A stretch of DNA of 64,000 bases, from NCBI RefSeq assembly GCF_014174275.1, contig NZ_JABEQK010000001.1:434001-498000 (forward strand), written 5' to 3'. Made by a program: the position numbers and the translations under genes. Shown one piece after another: positions 47,391 to 55,470 of the stretch. The notes beneath the pieces were generated by a model. It ran no database searches. It was given only the letters and a program-made list of their open reading frames with translations, and was not told the origin of the DNA. Source of the DNA: Gluconacetobacter takamatsuzukensis (GTDB lineage Bacteria > Pseudomonadota > Alphaproteobacteria > Acetobacterales > Acetobacteraceae). The stretch's first letter is position 1. Each line of letters begins with the position of its first letter.

Positions 47391-49741
47391 TGAGCGAGCA
47401 TGTTACATCTGGCGGGACGGGCGGCGCGCCGCCGGCCTTCTCGCGCGTCTGCGTGATCGGCTCCGGCGTGATGGGGGCGGGGATCGCCGCCCAGATCGCC
47501 AATGCCGGGGTGCCGGTGCTGCTGCTGGACCGCAAGGCGGACGGGGCGGACCCGAATGCGCTGGCCAACGATGCGATCGCCAGGGCGCTGAGGACCGATC
47601 CGGCGCCCTTCATGGACCCGGCGGCGGCGAAGCTGATCACGACCGGCAATATCGACGACGACCTGGCCCGGGTAGCCGATTGCGACTGGGTGGTCGAGGT
47701 GATCATCGAGCGGCTCGACCTCAAACAGGCGCTCTATCGCCGCCTTGACGCGGTGCGGCGGCCCGGGACACCGGTATCGTCGAATACCTCGACCATTCCG
47801 CTGGCGCGGCTGGTGGAGGGACTGCCGGAGCGTTTCGCGCGCGATTTCCTGATTACGCATTTCTTCAACCCGCCGCGCTACATGCGGCTGCTGGAGATCG
47901 TGGCGGGGCCGGCGACCGATGCGGCGCATGTCGCGGCGGTTGCGGATTTCTGCGACCGGTGGCTGGGCAAGACCGTGGTGCGGGCCAAGGATACGGCGGG
48001 CTTCATCGCCAACCGCATCGGCACCTTCTGGATGCAGGCGGCGGCGCGCGTGGCGCTGGACCATGGGCTGACGGTGGAACAGGTCGATACGATCATCGGT
48101 CGGCCGTTCGGCATCCCCAAGACCGGCGTGTTCGGGTTGCTGGACCTGGTGGGCATCGACCTGATGCCGCATATCTCGGCCAGCATGAAATCGCTGCTGG
48201 CGGCCGGGGACCGGTACCATGCCTTTGCCGACGACCTGCCGCTGGTCGGGAAGATGATCGAGGGGGGCTATACCGGCCGCAAGGGCAAGGGGGGCTTCTA
48301 TCGCATCAACAAGGCGGGTGGCGGGAAGGTCAAGGAATCGATCGATCTGGTGACCGGCGAATATGCGGTGTCCGAACGGTTCTCGCTGCCGGCGGGGGCG
48401 GGGGATGCCGCGGGGTTGCTGGGCGCCGATGACCGGTTCGGGGCCTATGCGCGCAAGGTGATGGGCGAGACGCTGGCCTATGCGGCCTCGCTGGTGCCCG
48501 AGATTTCGGACGATATCGTCGGCGTCGACAAGGCGATGGAGCTGGGATTCAACTGGAAGAAGGGGCCCTTTGCGCTGATCGACCAGATCGGGGCAGCGAA
48601 GCTGGCCGCGTTGCTGCGCCAGGAGGGGATCGCGGTGCCGGCCCTGGTCGAGGCGGTCGGGGACGGGCGGTTCTATCAGGTTCGTGACGGCATGACGCAG
48701 GCTTTCGGCGTGGATGGGGCCTGGCATCCGGCGGGGCGGCCTGAAGGGGTCATCCTGCTGGACGATTTCCGCAAGCGCGGCAAGCCGGTGCTGTCGAGCC
48801 GGTCGGGGGCGCTGTGGGATATCGGCGACGGGGTGGCGTGCTTCGAGATCACGACGAAGATGAACACGTTCGACGAGAGCGTGATGGCGATCCTGGAGAA
48901 ATCGCTTGCCCACGTCGGGGAGCATTTCAAGGCGCTGGTGCTCTATTCGGACGCGGCCCATTTTTCGGCCGGGGCCAATCTGGGCCTGGCGGCCTTTGCG
49001 GCCAACATGGCGGCGTGGGGCGAGATCGGGAGGCTCGTCTCGCGTGGGCAGGAAGTCTACAAGGCGATGAAATATGCGCCGTTCCCGGTCGTGGCCGCGC
49101 CGGCCGGCATGGCGCTGGGCGGCGGGTGCGAGATCGTGCTGCATGCCGATGCCATCCAGGCCCATGCCGAAACCTATATCGGGCTGGTCGAGTGCGGCGT
49201 GGGGCTGATCCCCGGCTGGGGCGGTTGCGGCGAGATGCTGGACCGGCTGCGGGCCGACCCGCGTACCGCGAAGGGGCCGATGCCGCCGACGCGCGAGGTG
49301 TTCGAGATGATCGCCACCGCGCGGGTCTCGAAATCGGCGGCCGAGGCGCGGCGGATGCATATCCTGCGCGATCGCGACGGCATCACCATGAATCGCGACC
49401 GGCTGCTGGCCGATGCGAAGGAGCTGGCGCTGTCGCTGGTCGATGGCTACCAGCCGCCGCCGAGGCCGGAATTCCGTCTGGCGGGGGCGGGCGGGAAGCT
49501 GGCGCTCGACATGGCGGTGGACGGCATGGCGCGGCAGGGGATCGCGACACCTCATGACGTGACGGTGGCGGGGAAGCTGTCCGGCATCCTGACGGGCGGC
49601 GCGCATGACAGCACGGAGATCGTGACCGAGGCGGAGATGCTCGGGCTGGAACGCACGGCATTTGCCGAGCTGGTCCGGAGCATTCCGACATTGGACCGGA
49701 TCGAGCACATGCTCGAAACCGGCAAGCCCCTCAGAAACTGA
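47390..49741 (+). CDS. 3-hydroxyacyl-CoA dehydrogenase / enoyl-CoA hydratase fusion
   Basis: This is a 783-aa two-domain beta-oxidation enzyme. The dehydrogenase comes first: the NAD-binding motif VIGSGVMGAGIAAQ near residue 22, HFFNPPRYMRLLEIV, and a C-terminal HCDH half that includes KVMGETLAYAASL. The crotonase-like hydratase domain follows: FSAGANLGLAAFAANM for the oxyanion region, and ALGGGCEIVLHADAIQA. This order is the reverse of E. coli FadB and matches FadN-type or long-chain fusion enzymes. It overlaps the thiolase stop by 1 nt, and the acyl-CoA dehydrogenase follows 19 nt later. It acts in the cytosol. Confidence 0.93.
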   Translation: MSEHVTSGGTGGAPPAFSRVCVIGSGVMGAGIAAQIANAGVPVLLLDRKADGADPNALANDAIARALRTDPAPFMDPAAAKLITTGNIDDDLARVADCDWVVEVIIERLDLKQALYRRLDAVRRPGTPVSSNTSTIPLARLVEGLPERFARDFLITHFFNPPRYMRLLEIVAGPATDAAHVAAVADFCDRWLGKTVVRAKDTAGFIANRIGTFWMQAAARVALDHGLTVEQVDTIIGRPFGIPKTGVFGLLDLVGIDLMPHISASMKSLLAAGDRYHAFADDLPLVGKMIEGGYTGRKGKGGFYRINKAGGGKVKESIDLVTGEYAVSERFSLPAGAGDAAGLLGADDRFGAYARKVMGETLAYAASLVPEISDDIVGVDKAMELGFNWKKGPFALIDQIGAAKLAALLRQEGIAVPALVEAVGDGRFYQVRDGMTQAFGVDGAWHPAGRPEGVILLDDFRKRGKPVLSSRSGALWDIGDGVACFEITTKMNTFDESVMAILEKSLAHVGEHFKALVLYSDAAHFSAGANLGLAAFAANMAAWGEIGRLVSRGQEVYKAMKYAPFPVVAAPAGMALGGGCEIVLHADAIQAHAETYIGLVECGVGLIPGWGGCGEMLDRLRADPRTAKGPMPPTREVFEMIATARVSKSAAEARRMHILRDRDGITMNRDRLLADAKELALSLVDGYQPPPRPEFRLAGAGGKLALDMAVDGMARQGIATPHDVTVAGKLSGILTGGAHDSTEIVTEAEMLGLERTAFAELVRSIPTLDRIEHMLETGKPLRN

Positions 49742-49760
49742 CGCAAGGGGAACCAGAGAG

Positions 49761-51551
49761 ATGCAAACCTATACACCACCCCTGCGCGACATGAAGTTCG
49801 TGCTGACCGAGCTGCATGATTTCTCGCGGCTGACGACGCTGGACGCGTTTTCCGAAGTCGATGCCGACCTGGCGGAGACGGTGCTGGAAGAGGGAGGGAA
49901 ATTTACCTCCGAGGTGCTGCTGCCGCTGAACGTGCCGGGCGACCGGGAAGGCTGCCGGCTGGAGAATGGCGTCGTCACCACGCCCAAGGGCTTCCGCGAT
50001 GCCTATCGCCAGTTCTGCGAGGGCGGCTGGTCGGCGCTGTCGGCGCCGCCGGAATTCGGCGGGCAGGGGCTGCCCGAGACCATCGGCATGATGCTGTCGG
50101 AGATGATCTGCGCCACCAACCTGTCCTTCGGCCTGTATCCGGGCCTGACAGGCGGCGCGATGGTGGCACTGCGCAAATATGGCTCGGACGAGCTGAAGGC
50201 GCTGTACCTGCCGAAGATGATCAGCGGCGAGTGGTCGGGCAGCATGTGCCTGACCGAGGCGCATTGCGGCACCGATCTGGGCCTGCTGCGCACGAAGGCG
50301 GTGCCGCAGGAGGACGGGACGTACCGGCTGAGCGGGGCGAAGATCTTTATCTCGGCCGGGGAGCACGATCTTTCGGAGAACATCATCCACCTGGTGCTGG
50401 CGCGGCTGCCGGATGCCCCGGCCGGGATCAAGGGGATCAGCCTGTTCCTGGTGCCGAAATTCCTGCTGCGCGCGGATGGTACGCCGGGGGAGCGCAACGG
50501 CGTGCTGTGCACCGGCATCGAGCACAAGATGGGCATCAAGGCCTCGGCGACCTGCCAGCTGGCCTTCGACGATGCGAAAGGCTGGCTGGTCGGTGCCCCG
50601 CACAAGGGGATGCAGGCGATGTTCGCCATGATGAATGCCGAGCGGCTGGGCGTGGGCATCCAGGGGCTGGGGATCGCCGAAGTGTCGTACCAGAGCGCCG
50701 TGGCCTATGCGAAGGAGCGGTTGCAGGGGCGGTCGCTGGCGGGCGCCAAATATCCCGCGCTGCCGGCTGACCCGATCGTCGTGCATCCGGACGTGCGGCG
50801 GATGCTCATGACCATGCGCGTCAATGCCGAGGGGTGCCGGGCGCTGGGGGCCTGGGTGGCGATGACGCTGGACGTGGCCGAGCATGCCGCCGACGAGCGC
50901 CAGCGCCGCGATGCCGAGGATTTCGTGGCGCTGATGACGCCGGTGGTGAAGGCGCTGTTTACCGACCTGGGGTTTGAATCGGCCAATCTTGCCGTCCAGA
51001 CCTATGGCGGGCATGGCTATATCGCCGATCATGGGGTCGAGCAGTTTGTGCGGGATTCGCGGATTGCGATGATCTACGAGGGCACGAACGGGATCCAGGC
51101 GCTCGACCTGGTGGGGCGCAAGCTGCCGCCGCATATGGGGCGCAACCTGCGCGGGCTGTTTCACCCCATCGCGGCGTTTATCGCGGAGAACAAGGAAAAC
51201 CCGCTGCTGGGCGAGATGGTCACCGGGTTGGAACGTGCCTTCGGCGCGTTGCAGCTTGCGACCGGGCAGATCGCCGAGCGCGGCATGAAGGACCCGGAGG
51301 AGGCCGGTGCCGCCGCCACGGATTACCTGCGGCTGATCGGGCTGGTCTCGCTGGCCTATCTGTGGGCGCGGACGGTTGCGGTGGCCGTGCCCAAATCCTT
51401 CGCCGCCGGGCCGGACCAGGCGTTCTATGGGGCGAAGATCGCGTCTGCCCGTTTCTTCTACGATCGTGTTCTTCCGGAATCGGCGTCGCTTTATCTGAAA
51501 ATCAAGGCGGGCAAGGCGTCGATGATGGCGCTGGCCGACGACGCATTCTGA
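49761..51551 (+). CDS. Acyl-CoA dehydrogenase
   Basis: This FAD enzyme makes the first double bond of beta-oxidation and donates electrons to EtfAB. It has 596 aa, the larger class with a C-terminal extension (as in FadE5/AidB-like dehydrogenases with an extra domain), not the roughly 380-aa class. Seen are the N-terminal FADE-type start MQTYTPPLRDMKFVL, MCLTEAHCGTDLGLLRTKA (FAD/substrate binding), GIEHKMGIKASATCQLAFD, and the motif YEGTNGIQALDLVGRKL around residue 455 that normally holds the active-site region. It completes the thiolase-fusion-dehydrogenase operon. Confidence 0.94.
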   Translation: MQTYTPPLRDMKFVLTELHDFSRLTTLDAFSEVDADLAETVLEEGGKFTSEVLLPLNVPGDREGCRLENGVVTTPKGFRDAYRQFCEGGWSALSAPPEFGGQGLPETIGMMLSEMICATNLSFGLYPGLTGGAMVALRKYGSDELKALYLPKMISGEWSGSMCLTEAHCGTDLGLLRTKAVPQEDGTYRLSGAKIFISAGEHDLSENIIHLVLARLPDAPAGIKGISLFLVPKFLLRADGTPGERNGVLCTGIEHKMGIKASATCQLAFDDAKGWLVGAPHKGMQAMFAMMNAERLGVGIQGLGIAEVSYQSAVAYAKERLQGRSLAGAKYPALPADPIVVHPDVRRMLMTMRVNAEGCRALGAWVAMTLDVAEHAADERQRRDAEDFVALMTPVVKALFTDLGFESANLAVQTYGGHGYIADHGVEQFVRDSRIAMIYEGTNGIQALDLVGRKLPPHMGRNLRGLFHPIAAFIAENKENPLLGEMVTGLERAFGALQLATGQIAERGMKDPEEAGAAATDYLRLIGLVSLAYLWARTVAVAVPKSFAAGPDQAFYGAKIASARFFYDRVLPESASLYLKIKAGKASMMALADDAF

Positions 51552-51630
51552 CGGGAGGGCCGTCCTGCTCCGGCATCGGAGCGGGGCGACGCCCCGTGCC
51601 GGGTTCGTCTGCTTTCTGGGAAACAATGTG

Positions 51631-52128
51631 ATGGTCCATCTGTCTGACAATCCGCCGGCGGGCGTGCGGCCGGCGGGGTTTCGACCGCTGCCCCTGCTCA
51701 ATGAAAGTGGTTTCGATGCGGTCATCGGCGGATTTGACGTGGCCGAGGCGGACGGGCGGCTGCTGGCCGGCTTTGCCGTGCAGCCCCGCCACTGCAATCA
51801 TGCCGGGACGTGCCACGGGGGCATGATCGCCACCGTCTTCGACGGTTATATGGCCATGGCGGCGATGTTCGAGAACGATCTGCAGGTTCCGATCCTGCCC
51901 ACGATGTCGCTGGTCGTCGATTTCCTAGCGCCCGGCGTGCCGGATGACTGGATCGCGTTCAGTGCCGATGTGCTGCGCGTGACCCGGAGTGCCGTCTTCG
52001 TCCAAGGGCTGGCGCGCGTGAAGGGCAAGCCGATCGCGCGGGCGAGCGGCGTGTACAAGCGGCCGGCGCCGGACCCCGAACTGCGGCTGGATACCGGAAA
52101 GCTGCTGCGGGCCTTCATGCGGGACTGA
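51631..52128 (+). CDS. Hot-dog fold PaaI-type thioesterase
   Basis: This is a 165-aa single hot-dog domain protein. The active-site region NHAGTCHGGMIATVFDGYM is of PaaI/4HBT type, with an Asp for catalysis, and LVVDFLAPGVPDDWIAF follows. It probably hydrolyses acyl-CoA, releasing CoA during fatty-acid use. The reading frame begins GTG-ATG at 51628/51631; I chose the ATG. It follows the acyl-CoA dehydrogenase by 79 nt on the same strand and may be the operon tail. Substrate is unknown. Confidence 0.85.
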   Translation: MVHLSDNPPAGVRPAGFRPLPLLNESGFDAVIGGFDVAEADGRLLAGFAVQPRHCNHAGTCHGGMIATVFDGYMAMAAMFENDLQVPILPTMSLVVDFLAPGVPDDWIAFSADVLRVTRSAVFVQGLARVKGKPIARASGVYKRPAPDPELRLDTGKLLRAFMRD

Positions 52129-52338
52129 CGCGATCCGGGGTGTGCCCGGCAATTCCGATCGCGGATATCCGGGTTGCGCTTGTGGGTGGCGTTTATCGGG
52201 CGTTTTTATGTTTCACATTCATCACACCCCCCTCGATGTCGCATTCAAGGCTGCGCCGGCGCGCGTCTGTGGCGGGACGGGATGGGGGCTCGGGATACCG
52301 CATGTGGCGGTGCCCGACATGATCGGGAGGATTGCCTT

Positions 52339-52932
52339 ATGTCTGGATTGCGCAGATCGTCATTCGGTATCGGCCTGGCCCTGGCGGCCGGATTGGTGGT
52401 TGCATCGTCCGCCGGACATGCGGATACGAAGATCGGGGGCGCCGTCTTTCCCGATGACCTGAAGATCGGCAATACGTCCCTGAAGCTCAATGGCGTGGGC
52501 GTCCGGGTCTTTTATCATCTGGTCGAGGGCTATGCGACCGGCCTGTATGTCGTCTCGCCCGGGCATGACGGCAAGGCGCTGGTGGAAGGGCCCAATCCGA
52601 AGGTCATCTACACCGAATTCCTCCGCGATGCCTCCCTGGATCGGGTGAAGGACGAGTATGATTCGATTCATGCCCATTATTGCAAGCTCTATGGGTGTGA
52701 CGCGCGGAACGAGGCCTCCTTCGCCGCTTTCACTGCCCATCTGGCGCCGGCGAAGAAGGGGGAGGCCCAGCTCCTTCTCGTCACGGACCAGGGGGTCAGC
52801 ATGCAGCGGAACGGTGTCGTGGTGGTGTCGATCGACGATCCGGGATTTGGGAAGGGGCTTGTGCAGTCGCTGCTGAGCGCGGCGGCGCCGACGGATGGAT
52901 TTCGGGATGGGCTGCTTGGGAATGTGAACTGA
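52339..52932 (+). CDS. Periplasmic chalcone isomerase-like protein
   Basis: This is a 197-aa secreted protein of the chalcone isomerase-like family. The signal peptide is LALAAGLVVASSAGHA. The mature part opens FPDDLKIGNTSLKLNGVGVRVFYHLVEGYATGLYV, the CHI-like core strand. Family members in plants bind fatty acids (FAP proteins), and bacterial ones are uncharacterised. Its place after the beta-oxidation genes makes fatty-acid or lipid binding reasonable, but this is inference. The start at 52339 follows GGGAGG at 52325-52330. Two Cys (HYCKLYGCDA) could form a disulfide in the periplasm. Confidence 0.8.
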   Translation: MSGLRRSSFGIGLALAAGLVVASSAGHADTKIGGAVFPDDLKIGNTSLKLNGVGVRVFYHLVEGYATGLYVVSPGHDGKALVEGPNPKVIYTEFLRDASLDRVKDEYDSIHAHYCKLYGCDARNEASFAAFTAHLAPAKKGEAQLLLVTDQGVSMQRNGVVVVSIDDPGFGKGLVQSLLSAAAPTDGFRDGLLGNVN

Positions 52933-52947
52933 GGGGCACAGAGTCTC

Positions 52948-52984
52948 GTCTTTTTCCTTACGAGAAAGAAAAAAGACTTTTATT
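52948..52984 (+). terminator. Probable terminator between convergent genes
   Basis: Stem GTCTTTTT/AAAAAGAC (52948-52955 with 52970-52977) is followed by TTTTATT. It lies 15 nt after the chalcone isomerase-like stop, and the A/T-rich stem would also serve the minus-strand TetR gene. Confidence 0.6.
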
Positions 52985-53040
52985 CGATCAGGGATATTGT
53001 GGGTGGCGGGTGCCTGGCTTCCGGATGAATGGGATTCCCT

Positions 53041-53814
53041 TCATGGTGATTTCATGTCTCCGGGGTGCCGGTTCGGTGTCCTGGCCTTGACCGGGGCGGC
53101 GGCTCGGCTGCGGGTTTTGGCCGATGTGGGCGCGGCGCGCCTGTCGGCTTCCGCTTCGGCCTGGTGTTTAAAGATTGTGAAGATCTGATATGCGATCTGA
53201 TCATGCGACATGCGGCCGCTGCGGTACCAGTCGCTCGCGGTGTTGAGGACGCGCAGCAGCAGGATACGGTAGATATCACGATCGATCGTTGCCGGAAGCG
53301 GCAGGTCGTCGATGATGTTGCGGAAGATCGCCTCGAATTCATCACGCTTCTTGATCAGCGCGCTGCGCACGTCCGGCGGTGCCGAGATGATGCTGTTCAT
53401 CAGCGGAAGGGTGATGGATGTCAGGCTGAGCTGGATATCCAGCAATTCGGTGCATGCGGCTTCGAGCCTGGCCCAGGGAGCGGTATGGGGCGCGATGGCC
53501 GAGAAGATCCGGCTGGCCGCGGCATCGAGCGCGCGGTTGTGGATTTCTACGAAGAGGGATTCCTTCGACTGGATATGATAATAAAGCGATCCGGCCATCA
53601 TGCCGACAGCGTCGGCGATCTGGCGGATCGAGGTGGCCTTGTAGCCGCGCTCGGAGAAAAGCTGGGCGGCGACCTCGAGGATCTCCTGCCGCCGTTCGGC
53701 CTGCGCCCCGGTTTCGTCGCCATTCGGACTGGCGGGGGCCGTGCGCATGGCGGAGAGAACGGCCCCCTTGGCCTGTGTCCGGGTTTTTCTTTTCGGCGTG
53801 CGGGATGACGTCAT
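53041..53814 (-). CDS. TetR family transcriptional regulator
   Basis: This is a 257-aa TetR-type repressor. The N-terminal HTH at about residues 40-90 reads EILEVAAQLFSERGYKATSIRQIADAVGMMAGSLYYHIQSKESLF, shown here as overlapping short motifs: ERGYKATSIRQIA and MMAGSLYYHI. The C-terminal ligand domain resembles the FadR/PsrA-like fatty-acyl-CoA responsive group only weakly. The last 30 residues are a basic, unstructured tail. It is divergent from the nitronate monooxygenase-like gene, with a perfect dyad CTAACA/TGTTAG at 54000-54013 between them, so it probably represses both and, through similar sites, fadL, ETF-QO and thiolase. Confidence 0.9.
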   Translation of the reverse strand: MTSSRTPKRKTRTQAKGAVLSAMRTAPASPNGDETGAQAERRQEILEVAAQLFSERGYKATSIRQIADAVGMMAGSLYYHIQSKESLFVEIHNRALDAAASRIFSAIAPHTAPWARLEAACTELLDIQLSLTSITLPLMNSIISAPPDVRSALIKKRDEFEAIFRNIIDDLPLPATIDRDIYRILLLRVLNTASDWYRSGRMSHDQIAYQIFTIFKHQAEAEADRRAAPTSAKTRSRAAAPVKARTPNRHPGDMKSP

Positions 53815-53999
53815 TCCTGGTCGGTTCCGGACTCTGGTTGTCTCTGGCCTGTCGGCCCTGCTTGCGGAAGCCTACAGGATTTGAGGGGATATTTGTCATT
53901 TTCCGTTGGCCTTATAAGGATTTGTGCCCTCAACCATCCGTGATGGAAGGGTGTGCGTTTGCGCCTCGACGGGGGGATGGATCGTGGAGTAGTTAAAGG

Positions 54000-54013
54000 C
54001 TAACAAATGTTAG
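54000..54013 (+). promoter_or_regulatory. Candidate TetR-type operator between tetR and NMO-like gene
   Basis: CTAACA-AA-TGTTAG is a perfect dyad with 6-bp arms. Related sites precede fadL (41921), ETF-QO (45765) and thiolase (46201). It is 185 nt upstream of the tetR start and 72 nt before the plus-strand start. Confidence 0.6.
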
Positions 54014-54071
54014 AATTTCGGGTGTGGCTGCCGGTGGCAGGCGCATGACGGGAAGGGAGGGGGCCGTGTCC

Positions 54072-55046
54072 ATGCCGGTATCGTTTCGGGGGAGGCTGGC
54101 ATTGCCGGCCATCGTCGCGCCGATGTTCCTTGTCTCGACGGTCGAGCTTGTCCTGGCCTGTTGCCGGGCCGGAGTGGTGGGGTCGATTCCCTCGCTGAAT
54201 GCACGACCGGCATCGGTTCTGGAGGAATGGCTGGAGCGGCTGACATCGTCCCTGACCGAAGGGGACGCGCCGTTTGCCGTGAATCTGATCGTCCATCGCA
54301 GCAATGCCAGGCTGGAGGAGGATCTGGCGCTGGTGGTCCGGTACAAGGTGCCCATTGTCATTACGTCGCTGGGCGCGCGGCCCGAGGTGAATGATGCGGT
54401 GCATGCCTATGGCGGTATTGTCCTTCATGACGTGACCACCAATGATTTCGCGCGCAAGGCGGTGGCCCGTGGGGCCGACGGGTTGATCGCGGTTGCCGCC
54501 GGGGCGGGGGGGCATGCGGGAACGCAATCGCCCTTTGCGCTGGTGCAGGAAATCCGGTCTTGGTTCGATGGGCCGCTCGCGCTCTCGGGTGCCATCGCGA
54601 ACGGCCGCGCGATCGCCGCCGCCCGGGCGCTCGGGGCCGATCTGGCCTATATCGGATCGGCGTTCATTGCGACGGAGGAAGCGGCGGCCGATCCGCGCTA
54701 CAAGAAGATGATCGTGGAATCATCTGCCGGCGACATCGTCTATTCCAATCTGTTTACCGGCGTGCACGGCAATTATCTGGCCCCCAGCATTCGCGCGGCC
54801 GGTCTGGATCCCGATGACCTTGCCTTGTCCGATCCTTCGCGGATGGATGTGGCGAGTTTCTCCGGTGGAGGGACGAAGGCGTGGCGGGATATCTGGGGAG
54901 CGGGGCAGGGGATCGGCGCCGTCGATGCCGTTGTGCCGGCGGCGATTCTGATCGCCCGGTTGCGGCGGGAATATCGGGATGCGCTTGCCCTTCTGGCGGA
55001 AGAAAGCCGGCTGTTGGAGGGAGGCGATCCGAATGTTCGCGGATAG
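54072..55046 (+). CDS. Nitronate monooxygenase (2-nitropropane dioxygenase-like)
   Basis: This is a 324-aa FMN-dependent TIM-barrel oxygenase. Features are the N-terminal LPAIVAPMFLVS (flavin and substrate pocket), the central GADGLIAVAAGAGGHAGTQS (phosphate-binding loop with catalytic His), and the C-terminal GADLAYIGSAFIATEEA. It oxidises alkyl nitronates, but several family members adjacent to fatty-acid genes act as enoyl reductase-like flavoproteins, so the in vivo reaction is open. The ATG at 54072 gives the standard start; ATG 54045 and GTG 54024 are alternatives. It is divergent from tetR. Confidence 0.88.
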   Translation: MPVSFRGRLALPAIVAPMFLVSTVELVLACCRAGVVGSIPSLNARPASVLEEWLERLTSSLTEGDAPFAVNLIVHRSNARLEEDLALVVRYKVPIVITSLGARPEVNDAVHAYGGIVLHDVTTNDFARKAVARGADGLIAVAAGAGGHAGTQSPFALVQEIRSWFDGPLALSGAIANGRAIAAARALGADLAYIGSAFIATEEAAADPRYKKMIVESSAGDIVYSNLFTGVHGNYLAPSIRAAGLDPDDLALSDPSRMDVASFSGGGTKAWRDIWGAGQGIGAVDAVVPAAILIARLRREYRDALALLAEESRLLEGGDPNVRG

Positions 55047-55208
55047 GATGGACGAATTTCGGCGTGAAGCCTGTTTCATCTTGGTTGGCGGGGCGTTGTT
55101 CCGTCTGCGTCCGGCCCAGGGGTGTGACGTTGGAAAGTTTTCCGGTTCTCTTTTTTCCGGAGAGAACGGAGCCATATTGTGATCGATATTGTCTGAAAGG
55201 TGCCTGAT

Positions 55209-55418
55209 ATGTCGTTTTCCATCAACTCGACCGTTCGCGAGATTCTGGCCGATGAGCAGGCCAAGGGGGTGGTCGAGGGCGTTCTGCCCGGTTTTTCGAA
55301 ACATCCGCAGATCGGGATGGCGAAGGGCCTGTCCCTGAAGACGTTGGCGAAATTTTCGGGGGGCGTGATGACGGACGAGGTGCTGGAGAAGATCGATACG
55401 GGTTTGAAAGCCTTGTAG
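55209..55418 (+). CDS. Small protein resembling a C-terminal accessory domain
   Basis: This is a 69-aa protein from ATG 55209 (MSFSINSTVREILADEQ). It has no signal or membrane segment. The pattern VREILAD, LPGFSKHPQIGMAKGLSLKTLAKFSGG and VLEKIDTGLKAL is familiar to me as a short domain found at the C-terminus of some secreted glycosidases and esterases. Here it stands alone, with its own ribosome-binding site (GAAAGG upstream), so it is probably a free-standing helical protein of unknown function. It lies between the nitronate monooxygenase-like gene and photolyase, all on the plus strand. Confidence 0.7.
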   Translation: MSFSINSTVREILADEQAKGVVEGVLPGFSKHPQIGMAKGLSLKTLAKFSGGVMTDEVLEKIDTGLKAL

Positions 55419-55470
55419 AGGCTGGTATCCGATCCTGTGGGCGCTGACCGCCCGAAAGGATCGGGTTATC

